From: Oscillospiraceae bacterium
GTDB taxonomy: Bacteria; Bacillota; Clostridia; Oscillospirales; CAG-272
NCBI GenBank assembly: GCA_015063655.1
Contig: SVTU01000072.1
Span: 1-7,365 of the forward strand
Length of the DNA: 7,365 nt
Reading direction: 5' to 3'
This document shows, in pieces, positions 1-5,100 of the stretch; the first letter of the stretch is position 1; every line of letters starts with the position of its first letter. The translations under genes were made by a program, and so were the position numbers. Below the pieces are notes generated by a model, which was not told the origin of the DNA, did no database searches, and was given only the letters and a program-made list of their open reading frames with translations.

Positions 1-707
1 AGGTCACCCGTCGTGCCGTCGCTGTTAAGCGTCTGACAGCTGACGTCGGTCAATACGGCCTTGCCGGTGGTGACCTCAATCGAAATAGCTCCCGTACACG
101 CCACGTTCTTTAAGGTGATGTCGCCCGTGGAAGTGGTCACGTCAAGAGACGTGGGCGAGACGTCCTTTACGGTCACGTCGCCCGTCGAGGTCTTGATGCT
201 CAGCGTATCCGAGACGGGGGACGAGCAGATCACGTCACCCGTGGAGAGCTTGATCTGTACCCTCTCAAAGGAGAGTTCGCAGGGAAGACCCACGTCCGAG
301 GTGTCGCTCTCAACCGTAAGCGAGGCGTATGCCGCCTCGGGCAGGTATACGGTGATCAGGGGATGGCCCGAGAAAAGGCTGATGTGATGATACCATTTGC
401 GTTCGCCCTTGGTGACACGGAGCGTGCCGTCCTCCACGGTGACCGTATTGGGCACGTCGGTTTCCTCATAGCACACCACACGGCACGTACCGTCCTCGCT
501 GCGCATCAGCGCAACGTCGGCGGTGTTGGCACAAATGGCGATGTCGGTGATGGCTTCGTCGAACGTATGGGTGTTCGTGGTATACTTGCCCGTTGTAAAG
601 GCCGAAACGTTCCATTTCATCAAAAACATAGCTCCTCCTGCGATCAAAAGGCCAAGAAGAGTGAGCGAGGCCGCCACGATCAGCCAAATTTTGGTTGCCT
701 TACGCAT
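1..707 (-). CDS. DUF4097-family beta-strand-repeat surface protein, 3'-truncated by window edge
   Basis: The visible part is 235 codons from an ATG at 707, preceded by a strong AAAGGAGG site. Residues 5–29 form one hydrophobic segment after a short basic start (MRKATK), so the protein is probably membrane-anchored with its bulk outside the cell. From about residue 115 it has regular short beta-strand repeats built on S/T-T-G-D: LSTGDV near 154, TSTGDV near 173, TSTGDI near 192, VTTGKA near 212 and TTGD at the edge. Such repeats are typical of DUF4097 (adhesin-like) proteins, which form a right-handed beta-solenoid. The family's molecular role is unknown; an envelope stress or surface function is inference. 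It is the last gene of the padR operon visible here, and its start overlaps the DUF1700 stop by 8 bp (ATGCGTAA), implying translational coupling. The C-terminus lies outside the window. Confidence 0.88.
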   Translation of the reverse strand, partial: MRKATKIWLIVAASLTLLGLLIAGGAMFLMKWNVSAFTTGKYTTNTHTFDEAITDIAICANTADVALMRSEDGTCRVVCYEETDVPNTVTVEDGTLRVTKGERKWYHHISLFSGHPLITVYLPEAAYASLTVESDTSDVGLPCELSFERVQIKLSTGDVICSSPVSDTLSIKTSTGDVTVKDVSPTSLDVTTSTGDITLKNVACTGAISIEVTTGKAVLTDVSCQTLNSDGTTGD

Positions 708-1308
708 GAGAGGCCTCCTTTCTTCCTGCAAAGCGTTTTTTTGCTTTCAGCACACACCGTGCGCTAAGGTGAGCAATGCCCTTGGTGGCTTCACTGCATC
801 CAAAGAACGCAAAGATGGCGAGTCCTGCACAGAGAATGGCTGCACCAAGCAGGGCAATACCGCCAAGGACGCTTCCCATCACGATATACAGCACACCAAG
901 CACCGTTCCGCCCAGCGAAACGCCCGCCAGCGAAGCAAAAACCGCCCAAAGCACAACGTCGACCACCCATATGACGGCGTACACCGTCAGTGCGAGCGCC
1001 AGGGCTACGATGAGCAGGGGCACCCACAATGGCGCACCGATGCACAGCAGCACGATCTCCCACACCGCAAGGTGTTTCTTTGGCTTTATTTTTTCCTTGA
1101 CGAGACTGGAGAGCGGAACGTCTGCCACGATCCGAGAGACAATGCTCTCCACGTCGCCCACGGCCGCAACGGCCTGCTCTTCCGAAAGGCCCTCCTCGAT
1201 GCGGTCGTCGATCATTTCATTGTAAAACTCAAGGCTTTCCTCTTGTATCTCTCTTGGCAAGCCCGATAGCCCCTCTGAGAGGCTGTCGAGAAACTCAAGC
1301 TTCGTCAT
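700..1308 (-). CDS. DUF1700-family integral membrane protein
   Basis: The gene encodes 202 residues. The N-terminal 75 residues are charged and helical, opening with MTKLEFLDSLSEGLSGLP and then YNEMIDDRIEEGLSEEQAVAAVGD. That pattern of a short helical domain ending in a conserved G-D is the signature of DUF1700 (HAAS-like) proteins. Residues about 81–171 are almost wholly hydrophobic and fit four membrane helices, and the C-terminus is basic (KAKKRFAGRKE). The start at 1308 was chosen because AAGGAGG sits nine bases upstream and the protein then begins with the usual family N-terminus; the open frame extends further upstream only as an overlap into padR. The start overlaps the padR stop by 14 bp. 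PadR–DUF1700–DUF4097 is a recurrent Bacillota operon in which the membrane protein is thought to work with the DUF4097 partner. The biochemical function is unknown. Confidence 0.9.
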   Translation of the reverse strand: MTKLEFLDSLSEGLSGLPREIQEESLEFYNEMIDDRIEEGLSEEQAVAAVGDVESIVSRIVADVPLSSLVKEKIKPKKHLAVWEIVLLCIGAPLWVPLLIVALALALTVYAVIWVVDVVLWAVFASLAGVSLGGTVLGVLYIVMGSVLGGIALLGAAILCAGLAIFAFFGCSEATKGIAHLSARCVLKAKKRFAGRKEASHA

Positions 1309-1621
1309 GCTTCTCTTCCTCCTTGATGACAAACTGATATATGGACATGACCTCACGCCACTCTTCCTTGAACTCTTCGATGCGGTGAACGCCCTTGGGC
1401 GTGATCCGATAATATTTGCGAAGCCTGCCCCCATGCTCTGCGGTATGCACGGTCAGCATATCGGATAGCTCCAACCGCTTGAGAATGGTATACAGTGTGG
1501 ATTCCGACATATCAAGATACGGCTTCATGTCCTTGATGATCTTATAGCCGTATGATTCCTCGTTTTTGATGGCGGCAAGGACGCAAACGTCCAACAGTCC
1601 TCTCTTTAATTGAGCATCCAT
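1295..1621 (-). CDS. PadR-family transcriptional regulator
   Basis: This 108-residue protein is the usual size for a short PadR repressor. It opens with the characteristic MDAQLKRGLLDVCVLAAI. It carries SYGYKIIK at 23–30, the recognition-helix region ESTLYTILKRLE at 40–51, and the wing GGRLRKYYRITPKG at 64–77, followed by a C-terminal dimerisation helix. PadR proteins are winged-helix repressors that usually control their own operon and neighbouring membrane-protein genes. The start at 1621 was chosen because a G-rich site (AAGGGGGGG) lies just upstream, a good promoter lies 23 bp upstream, and the family N-terminus begins exactly there; an ATG further upstream in frame lies within or beyond the promoter. 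It is the first gene of the padR–DUF1700–DUF4097 operon and overlaps DUF1700 by 14 bp. The inducing signal is unknown. Confidence 0.93.
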   Translation of the reverse strand: MDAQLKRGLLDVCVLAAIKNEESYGYKIIKDMKPYLDMSESTLYTILKRLELSDMLTVHTAEHGGRLRKYYRITPKGVHRIEEFKEEWREVMSIYQFVIKEEEKHDEA

Positions 1622-1636
1622 AATACCCCCCCTTAC

Positions 1637-1672
1637 GATATACATCATATCACGAAGTATTATCCTTGTCAA
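1637..1672 (-). promoter_or_regulatory. sigma-A-type promoter of the padR operon with candidate PadR operator
   Basis: On the minus strand TTGACA (1672–1667) and TATGAT (1649–1644) are separated by exactly 17 bp, a near-consensus vegetative promoter. An inverted repeat, GATAT-N5-ATATC (1637–1651), covers the -10 box. A looser pair, ATAC-N13-GTAT (1640–1660), also spans it. A repressor bound there would block polymerase, consistent with PadR autoregulation; assigning the site to PadR is inference. Confidence 0.78.
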
Positions 1673-1701
1673 GGGGTTTGGGAAAATTTTTTCGGTATAT
1701 C

Positions 1702-1730
1702 TTGAAAAACGTGTTGCTTTGTGGTATACT
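1702..1730 (+). promoter_or_regulatory. sigma-A-type promoter of the phosphohexomutase gene
   Basis: TTGAAA (1702–1707) and TATACT (1725–1730) are 17 bp apart, and a TG at 1722–1723 gives an extended -10. The predicted start near 1737 leaves a leader of about 32 nt carrying AAAAGGAG before the ATG at 1769. This promoter is back to back with that of the padR operon; the two -35 boxes are 29 bp apart. Confidence 0.78.
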
Positions 1731-1768
1731 GTAGTTTCAAAACGTATGAAATGAAAAGGAGTCGGCGT

Positions 1769-3184
1769 ATGAGCAACAGCATTCGGTTTGGCACAGGCGG
1801 CTGGAGAGCCGTGATAGGAGACGATTTTACCAAGGAGAATATTCTGCGTGTGGCGCAGGGCGTGGTAGCACTGATGAAGAGCGAGGGAAAAACGGACAAG
1901 CCCGTCATCATTGGATATGACCGCCGCTTTATGTCCGAGGATGCGGCACGCTGGGTGACCGAGGTGCTGTGTGCAAACGGCATCTCTGTGATGGCGATGC
2001 ACAGAAGTGCGCCCACGCCGCTGGTCATGTTTATCGTCAAGAACGAGGCGCTTCACTACGGCTTGGAGATCACCGCCAGCCACAATCCCTCAAGCTATAA
2101 CGGGATCAAGCTGATCGTAGAGGAGGGGCGTGACGCCTCCTTGGACTGCACAGCAAGGCTTGAGAGCCTGATCGACAGCATGGACGTGCGCTCCATGCCG
2201 ATCAAGGAGGCAGAGGAAAAGGGGCTTGTGACATATCTGCGCACGCCGTTTAACGATTTTTTGGACTCTATCCTCTCCAAGCTTGACACCGAGGCGATCC
2301 GCCGTGCGGGGCTTCGCATTCTCTTCGATCCCATGCATGGCTCGGGTACGTATCCGCTGATGACGGTGCTGTATACCACACGCTGCACGGTGGACCTGAT
2401 GAATTCCAACAAGGATGCTTACTTTGGCGGCAGTATGCCTGCGCCCTCGTATCGGGAGCTTGGCGGACTGATCGGGCGAGTGGCACGAGAGGGCTACGAT
2501 CTCGGCATTGCCGTGGACGGCGACGGCGACCGCCTTGGCATCGTGGATAGCAACGGGGCGTATCTCAACGCCAATCAGATTCTGGTGATGCTGTATTATT
2601 ATCTGCATGAGTACCGTGGCTGGCGAGGTCCTGTGGTGCGCAACATTGCCACCACGCATATGCTGGATGCGGTGGCGGCATCCTTTGGCGAGGCCTGCTA
2701 CGAGGTGCCCGTTGGCTTTAAGTTCGTCTCGTCCAAGCTTGACGAGGTCGATGCCGTGCTGGGCGGAGAATCCTCGGGCGGCCTTACGGTCAGGGGTCAC
2801 ATCTTCGGCAAGGATTCGGTGTATGCCGCTTCGCTGTTTGTGGAGATGGTGAGTGCCGTGGGCAAGTCTCCCTCGGCGTTCTGGCAGGAGCTTGTGGAAA
2901 AATACGGCTCGTATGAGATGGTGGAATGCAACCTTTCCTTCACGCTTGCCGAAAAGGAGCGCGTGGAGCAGCTTCTCATGAAGGAAAGAAGAATTCCCGT
3001 CTTCTCTAAGGCGGTGGCACGGGTGAGCTACGAGGACGGCTGTAAGGTCTACTTTGAGGACGGAGCCTTTATCATTTGCCGCTTCTCCGGCACGGAGCCG
3101 CTGCTGCGTATCTTTGCCGAGGCAGAGAATGCGGGGCTTGCCCGAGAGCTGATCGAGAGCATGAAGGCCTTTATCGGGCAGTAA
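1769..3184 (+). CDS. phosphoglucomutase/phosphomannomutase (alpha-D-phosphohexomutase family)
   Basis: This complete 471-residue enzyme has the usual length of the family. It interconverts hexose 1- and 6-phosphates in the cytoplasm through a phosphoserine and a bis-phosphorylated sugar intermediate. All four family signatures are present: the phosphoserine loop TASHNP (Ser104), the metal-binding loop DGDGDR (Asp250, 252, 254), the sugar-specificity loop GGESSGG (332–338), and the phosphate-binding loop RFSGTEPLLR (438–447). It opens with SIRFGTGGWRAVIGDDF, typical of the domain-1 start. The ATG at 1769 was chosen because AAAAGGAG lies eight bases upstream; in-frame starts further left fall on the promoter. 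It is monocistronic, divergent from the padR operon and convergent with araC. The sequence alone does not decide between glucose, mannose or another hexose as the main substrate. The product could feed sugar nucleotide synthesis for wall polysaccharide. Confidence 0.95.
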   Translation: MSNSIRFGTGGWRAVIGDDFTKENILRVAQGVVALMKSEGKTDKPVIIGYDRRFMSEDAARWVTEVLCANGISVMAMHRSAPTPLVMFIVKNEALHYGLEITASHNPSSYNGIKLIVEEGRDASLDCTARLESLIDSMDVRSMPIKEAEEKGLVTYLRTPFNDFLDSILSKLDTEAIRRAGLRILFDPMHGSGTYPLMTVLYTTRCTVDLMNSNKDAYFGGSMPAPSYRELGGLIGRVAREGYDLGIAVDGDGDRLGIVDSNGAYLNANQILVMLYYYLHEYRGWRGPVVRNIATTHMLDAVAASFGEACYEVPVGFKFVSSKLDEVDAVLGGESSGGLTVRGHIFGKDSVYAASLFVEMVSAVGKSPSAFWQELVEKYGSYEMVECNLSFTLAEKERVEQLLMKERRIPVFSKAVARVSYEDGCKVYFEDGAFIICRFSGTEPLLRIFAEAENAGLARELIESMKAFIGQ

Positions 3185-3228
3185 TCGTTCGGTACGGGAA
3201 TAAAAAGAAAAAAGGTGCTGTCTCACTG

Positions 3229-3269
3229 AATGGGCGCACTCGAAAACTGCGTTTTCGAGTGCGCCCATT
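3229..3269. repeat. perfect 19-bp hairpin next to the left end of the element
   Basis: Arms at 3229–3247 and 3251–3269 pair without mismatch around a three-base TGC loop. The left arm begins AATGGGCGCACTCG. No T-run follows on either strand, so it is unlikely to be a simple intrinsic terminator. It lies 2 bp inside the left terminal repeat. Confidence 0.85.
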
Positions 3270-3434
3270 AACTAAGTTTGCCCTTGCGGGCAAGTGAAGT
3301 TTACTGCGTAAGTGAAGTTATCCTGCGGATAGTGAAGTTTTGCCTTCGGCAAAGAGGACAAACTTAACTTCACTTGTGCGTAGCACAAACTTCACTGCGC
3401 AGCAACTTCACTTTCGCATCAGCGAAACCTTCAC
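3270..3434. repeat. mirrored array of AGTGAAGTT / AACTTCACT units separated by variable small hairpins
   Basis: AGTGAAGTT occurs exactly at 3293–3301, 3311–3319 and 3331–3339, with a degenerate copy (AACTAAGTT) at 3270–3278. Its reverse complement AACTTCACT occurs at 3366–3374, 3388–3396 and 3404–3412, with a degenerate copy at 3426–3434. Almost every gap is a small palindrome of a different sequence: TTGCCC/GGGCAA, TTAC/GTAA, TATCC/GGATA, TTTGCC/GGCAAA, TTGTGC/GCACAA, TGC/GCA and TTTCGC/GCGAAA, with loops of 3–4 bases. The two halves face each other around AGAGGACAAACTT (3353–3365), so they could also pair with one another. The units are far too short and the gaps too palindromic for a CRISPR array. 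Confidence 0.88.
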
Positions 3435-3469
3435 CTGATTACCATCGAAAAGCAAGACAAAAGTAACGC

Positions 3470-3518
3470 AAAAGCACTTATGACACGAATTTTATCGTTC
3501 ATCATAAGTGCTTTTTTT
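3470..3518 (+). terminator. intrinsic terminator hairpin, probably bidirectional
   Basis: Arms AAAAGCACTTATGA (3470–3483) and TCATAAGTGCTTTT (3502–3515) pair perfectly over 14 bp around an 18-nt loop that can form a further 4-bp stem (ACGA/TCGT). A run of seven T follows the stem on the plus strand (3512–3518). On the minus strand the stem is followed by four T. It would stop plus-strand transcription leaving the phosphohexomutase gene and, more weakly, minus-strand transcription leaving araC, whose stop is about 85 bp away. It lies inside the MITE-like element. Confidence 0.75.
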
Positions 3519-3599
3519 GTTATTTGGTTGAAAACTGCGTTATCGGATGTCAGCAGATGTGAGAAAGCACCTTTTTACAAAGAACCACCATGGCTGTTA

Positions 3600-4400
3600 C
3601 TACGTGCGGTTGCCTCGGTATTGGCTGGGTGTGGTGCCAACGTGGCGCAGAAAGGCACGGTTGAAGGTGCGCAGGGTGTTAAAGCCCACCTTTTGGCTGA
3701 CCTCGGTAACCGAGAGACTGCCCTGCAGGAGCAATCGGCAGGCGGCCGAGATGCGCAGGGAATTGATATACTCATTAAAGCCCATGTGCAGCTTTTCACC
3801 GAACAGGTGGGAGATGTAATATTTGCTGATGTGCAGCTCATGCTCAAGGAGCGAAAGCGTTAGATCCTCGTCGTAGTGCGAGGAACAATAGTTGAGGATC
3901 AGGCCAAGGGCGTGAATGTCACGGGAGCGGATATCCTTGAGGTCAAGGCGGCAGAGCAGCTTGCCGAAGAAGGCGAGCAGATAGCCTCGGATAATGGCGT
4001 CCTTGAATGGCTCGTCCGAACGATAGGTATCCGAAATGCGGTGCATGAGCGACACAAGCTCGGGGTCGTTGCCCGCCCCTTTTACGATGCTTTCGGCGGG
4101 CAGCGTGGTAATAAAGGTGCGTGAGAACTCGGGGATCATATCGGGGTTGACAATAAAGAGAATGTACCTCTCACGCTCCAAGGTCTCCAGGCGGTGCAGC
4201 TGATTGGGAAAAACGATGAAAAGATCATTCGCTCCCGCCTCCGCTATCTGAGAATCCACCGTTATCCTGGTGCGCCCCTCCAGAACAAGCCCCAGCTCAA
4301 TCTGATCGTGCAGGTGCAGAACAACGCCCAGCGTTTTTCCCGCAAAGCGGGAATCCCGACAGTAAAAATCATTGGTTCGCATTTCATAGCGAGCAGGCAT
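3600..4400 (-). CDS. AraC-family transcriptional regulator with N-terminal cupin domain
   Basis: The protein has 266 residues, the usual AraC-family size. Residues about 20–90 form a cupin-like ligand domain (HLHDQIELGLVLEG at 29–42, then FIVFPNQLHRLE at 61–72, with the pattern of a sugar-sensing AraC_binding fold). The C-terminal 95 residues carry two helix-turn-helix motifs: LSLLEHELHISKYYISHLF at 182–200, and LSVTEVSQKVGFNTLRTFNRAFLRHVG at about 229–255, ending in the family signature TTPSQYR. The ATG at 4400 follows an AAGGGGGG site by seven bases and lies downstream of a good promoter; the open frame to its left runs back through the promoter. It is divergent from the lipoprotein–GT4/CsaB operon, so it may control that operon, or itself, in response to a carbohydrate; this is inference. 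The MITE-like element begins 23 bp beyond its stop. Confidence 0.93.
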   Translation of the reverse strand: MPARYEMRTNDFYCRDSRFAGKTLGVVLHLHDQIELGLVLEGRTRITVDSQIAEAGANDLFIVFPNQLHRLETLERERYILFIVNPDMIPEFSRTFITTLPAESIVKGAGNDPELVSLMHRISDTYRSDEPFKDAIIRGYLLAFFGKLLCRLDLKDIRSRDIHALGLILNYCSSHYDEDLTLSLLEHELHISKYYISHLFGEKLHMGFNEYINSLRISAACRLLLQGSLSVTEVSQKVGFNTLRTFNRAFLRHVGTTPSQYRGNRT

Positions 4401-4424
4401 GCATATCCCCCCTTCCGTGGCTTC

Positions 4425-4453
4425 ATTGTACCACAAGATTTGTCCCTTGGCAA
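4425..4453 (-). promoter_or_regulatory. sigma-A-type promoter of the araC-family gene
   Basis: On the minus strand TTGCCA (4453–4448) and TACAAT (4430–4425) are 17 bp apart, and TG precedes the -10 (TGGTACAAT). The leader to the ATG at 4400 is short and includes the AAGGGGGG site. Confidence 0.75.
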
Positions 4454-4461
4454 GTCTTTTT

Positions 4462-4493
4462 TTGACATATTGCCGCAATTTTTTTCATATGAT
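4462..4493 (+). promoter_or_regulatory. candidate promoter of the lipoprotein–GT4/CsaB operon
   Basis: A consensus TTGACA lies at 4462–4467. The best -10-like boxes are CATATG (4486–4491, 18-bp spacer) and TATGAT (4488–4493, 20-bp spacer). The spacing or the -10 is therefore off-consensus, as is common for activator-dependent promoters. The leader to the GTG at 4580 would be about 80 nt and contains a weak 7-bp stem (4518–4524 with 4541–4547). Confidence 0.5.
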
Positions 4494-4506
4494 ACGATAT
4501 CACATG
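4486..4506. promoter_or_regulatory. imperfect palindrome over the operon's -10 region, candidate operator
   Basis: The arms CATATGATA (4486–4494) and TATCACATG (4498–4506) match as inverted repeats at 8 of 9 positions around a CGA centre. The site covers the predicted -10 and start region. Its symmetry suggests a dimeric repressor; AraC proteins more often use direct repeats, so the binding protein is not clear. Confidence 0.5.
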
Positions 4507-4579
4507 ACCTACTGTGAGCGATCCCCGTGACGTATGCCGAGGATCGCCTCGCAGGTATGGGAATAATGGGGGGCGTGCT

Positions 4580-5089
4580 GTGGGAATACTGTTACGAAGA
4601 AGCCTTTTTCTGTGTCTTTCGCTGCTTTTGCTTGGGGGCTGTGCCAAGCAAGGCCCGAGGGAGTTTCTGATGTTCGAGGAAGCGTATACGTGCGTGCTGT
4701 CATGGGAGCGGCAGGGGGTGGGCTATCGGGCACGCCTCTGTGTGGGCGAGCCTGCCGAGGAGCGCACGCTGAGCCTTGCCTATGAAGAGCCGAGCAGCAT
4801 GGCAGGGATCACGGTGGTGCGGGAGAGCGGGTGCGTGCGTGCTACGGTGGGCGGACGGGCTTTCGAAGCGCCCGAGGCCGCGGCGTGGCTTTCGGTTGGC
4901 TTGCTGTTTGACCTCGGCGAGGACGTGGGAGCGTACCGAACAGAGACGCACGAGGGCAAGACGGTCTATTTTGCGGATGCCGTGACGGTGACGGGCGAGG
5001 CGGTGTCGCTTGAGGTGGGACAAGGCGTGCCGACCCGACTGCTTGCCAAGGATACGGTGGTATACATAACGGATTGGGAAACGAAATAG
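4580..5089 (+). CDS. small secreted lipoprotein of unknown function
   Basis: The protein has 169 residues, starting at GTG 4580, six bases after a GGGGGG site. The N-terminus is a lipoprotein signal: two arginines (6–7), a hydrophobic run (8–18) and LLGGC, with Cys21 as the predicted lipidated residue. It would be anchored on the outer face of the cytoplasmic membrane. The mature part contains YTCVLSWERQGVGYRARLCVG and then LSLAYEEPSSMAGITVVRE, alternating beta-type segments, and ends in a strand VVYITDWE. This could be a small beta-sheet, LolA-like fold, but that is a guess and I cannot name a family. An in-frame GTG at 4514 has no ribosome-binding site and would bury the signal peptide, so it was not used. 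The stop is 11 bp before the next gene, giving a two-gene operon with the GT4–CsaB fusion; a role in wall-polymer assembly is inferred from context only. Confidence 0.8.
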   Translation: MGILLRRSLFLCLSLLLLGGCAKQGPREFLMFEEAYTCVLSWERQGVGYRARLCVGEPAEERTLSLAYEEPSSMAGITVVRESGCVRATVGGRAFEAPEAAAWLSVGLLFDLGEDVGAYRTETHEGKTVYFADAVTVTGEAVSLEVGQGVPTRLLAKDTVVYITDWETK

Positions 5090-5100
5090 GGGGCAGGGCT

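Larger units (their letters stand above)
3209..3576. mobile_element. MITE-like non-autonomous element filling the gap between two convergent genes
   Basis: Two 18-bp terminal inverted repeats bound this stretch. The left end reads AAAAAGGTGCTGTCTCAC (3209–3226). The right end reads GTGAGAAAGCACCTTTTT (3559–3576), whose reverse complement matches the left at 17 of 18 positions. About 15 bp inside each end lies the same subterminal motif, GAAAACTGCGTT (3242–3253 and 3530–3541). Between the ends are a long hairpin, a mirrored array of short repeats and a terminator-like hairpin; no protein is plausibly encoded. This layout fits a miniature inverted-repeat element moved in trans by a transposase encoded elsewhere. 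No clear target-site duplication is visible in the A/T-rich flanks, so recent insertion is not proven. The parent insertion-sequence family was not identified. Confidence 0.6.

Noticed and set aside
466..687. 73-codon minus-strand open frame
   Set aside because: It is out of frame with the DUF4097 gene, which runs from 707 to the window edge with a strong ribosome-binding site and clear repeats.
523..1269. 248-codon open frame on the plus strand
   Set aside because: It lies antisense to the well-supported DUF1700/DUF4097 genes, has no ribosome-binding site or recognisable domain, and its composition is that of a shadow frame.
2090..3268. 392-codon open frame on the minus strand
   Set aside because: It is antisense to the phosphohexomutase, which has all its catalytic motifs. 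The His/Arg-rich translation resembles no family.
3293..3412. Possible CRISPR array
   Set aside because: The repeats are only 9 bp, change orientation midway, and the intervals are short palindromes rather than unique spacers of about 30 bp.
3480..3863. Plus-strand open frames of 90–127 codons
   Set aside because: They run from the terminator hairpin into the antisense strand of araC and show no domain or ribosome-binding site.
4518..4547. Riboswitch or attenuator in the operon leader
   Set aside because: There is only one 7-bp stem with a 16-nt loop, no T-run and no recognisable aptamer core.
4514..4579. Upstream GTG start at 4514 for the lipoprotein
   Set aside because: It has no ribosome-binding site and would place 22 polar residues before the lipoprotein signal; GTG 4580 follows GGGGGG at good spacing.
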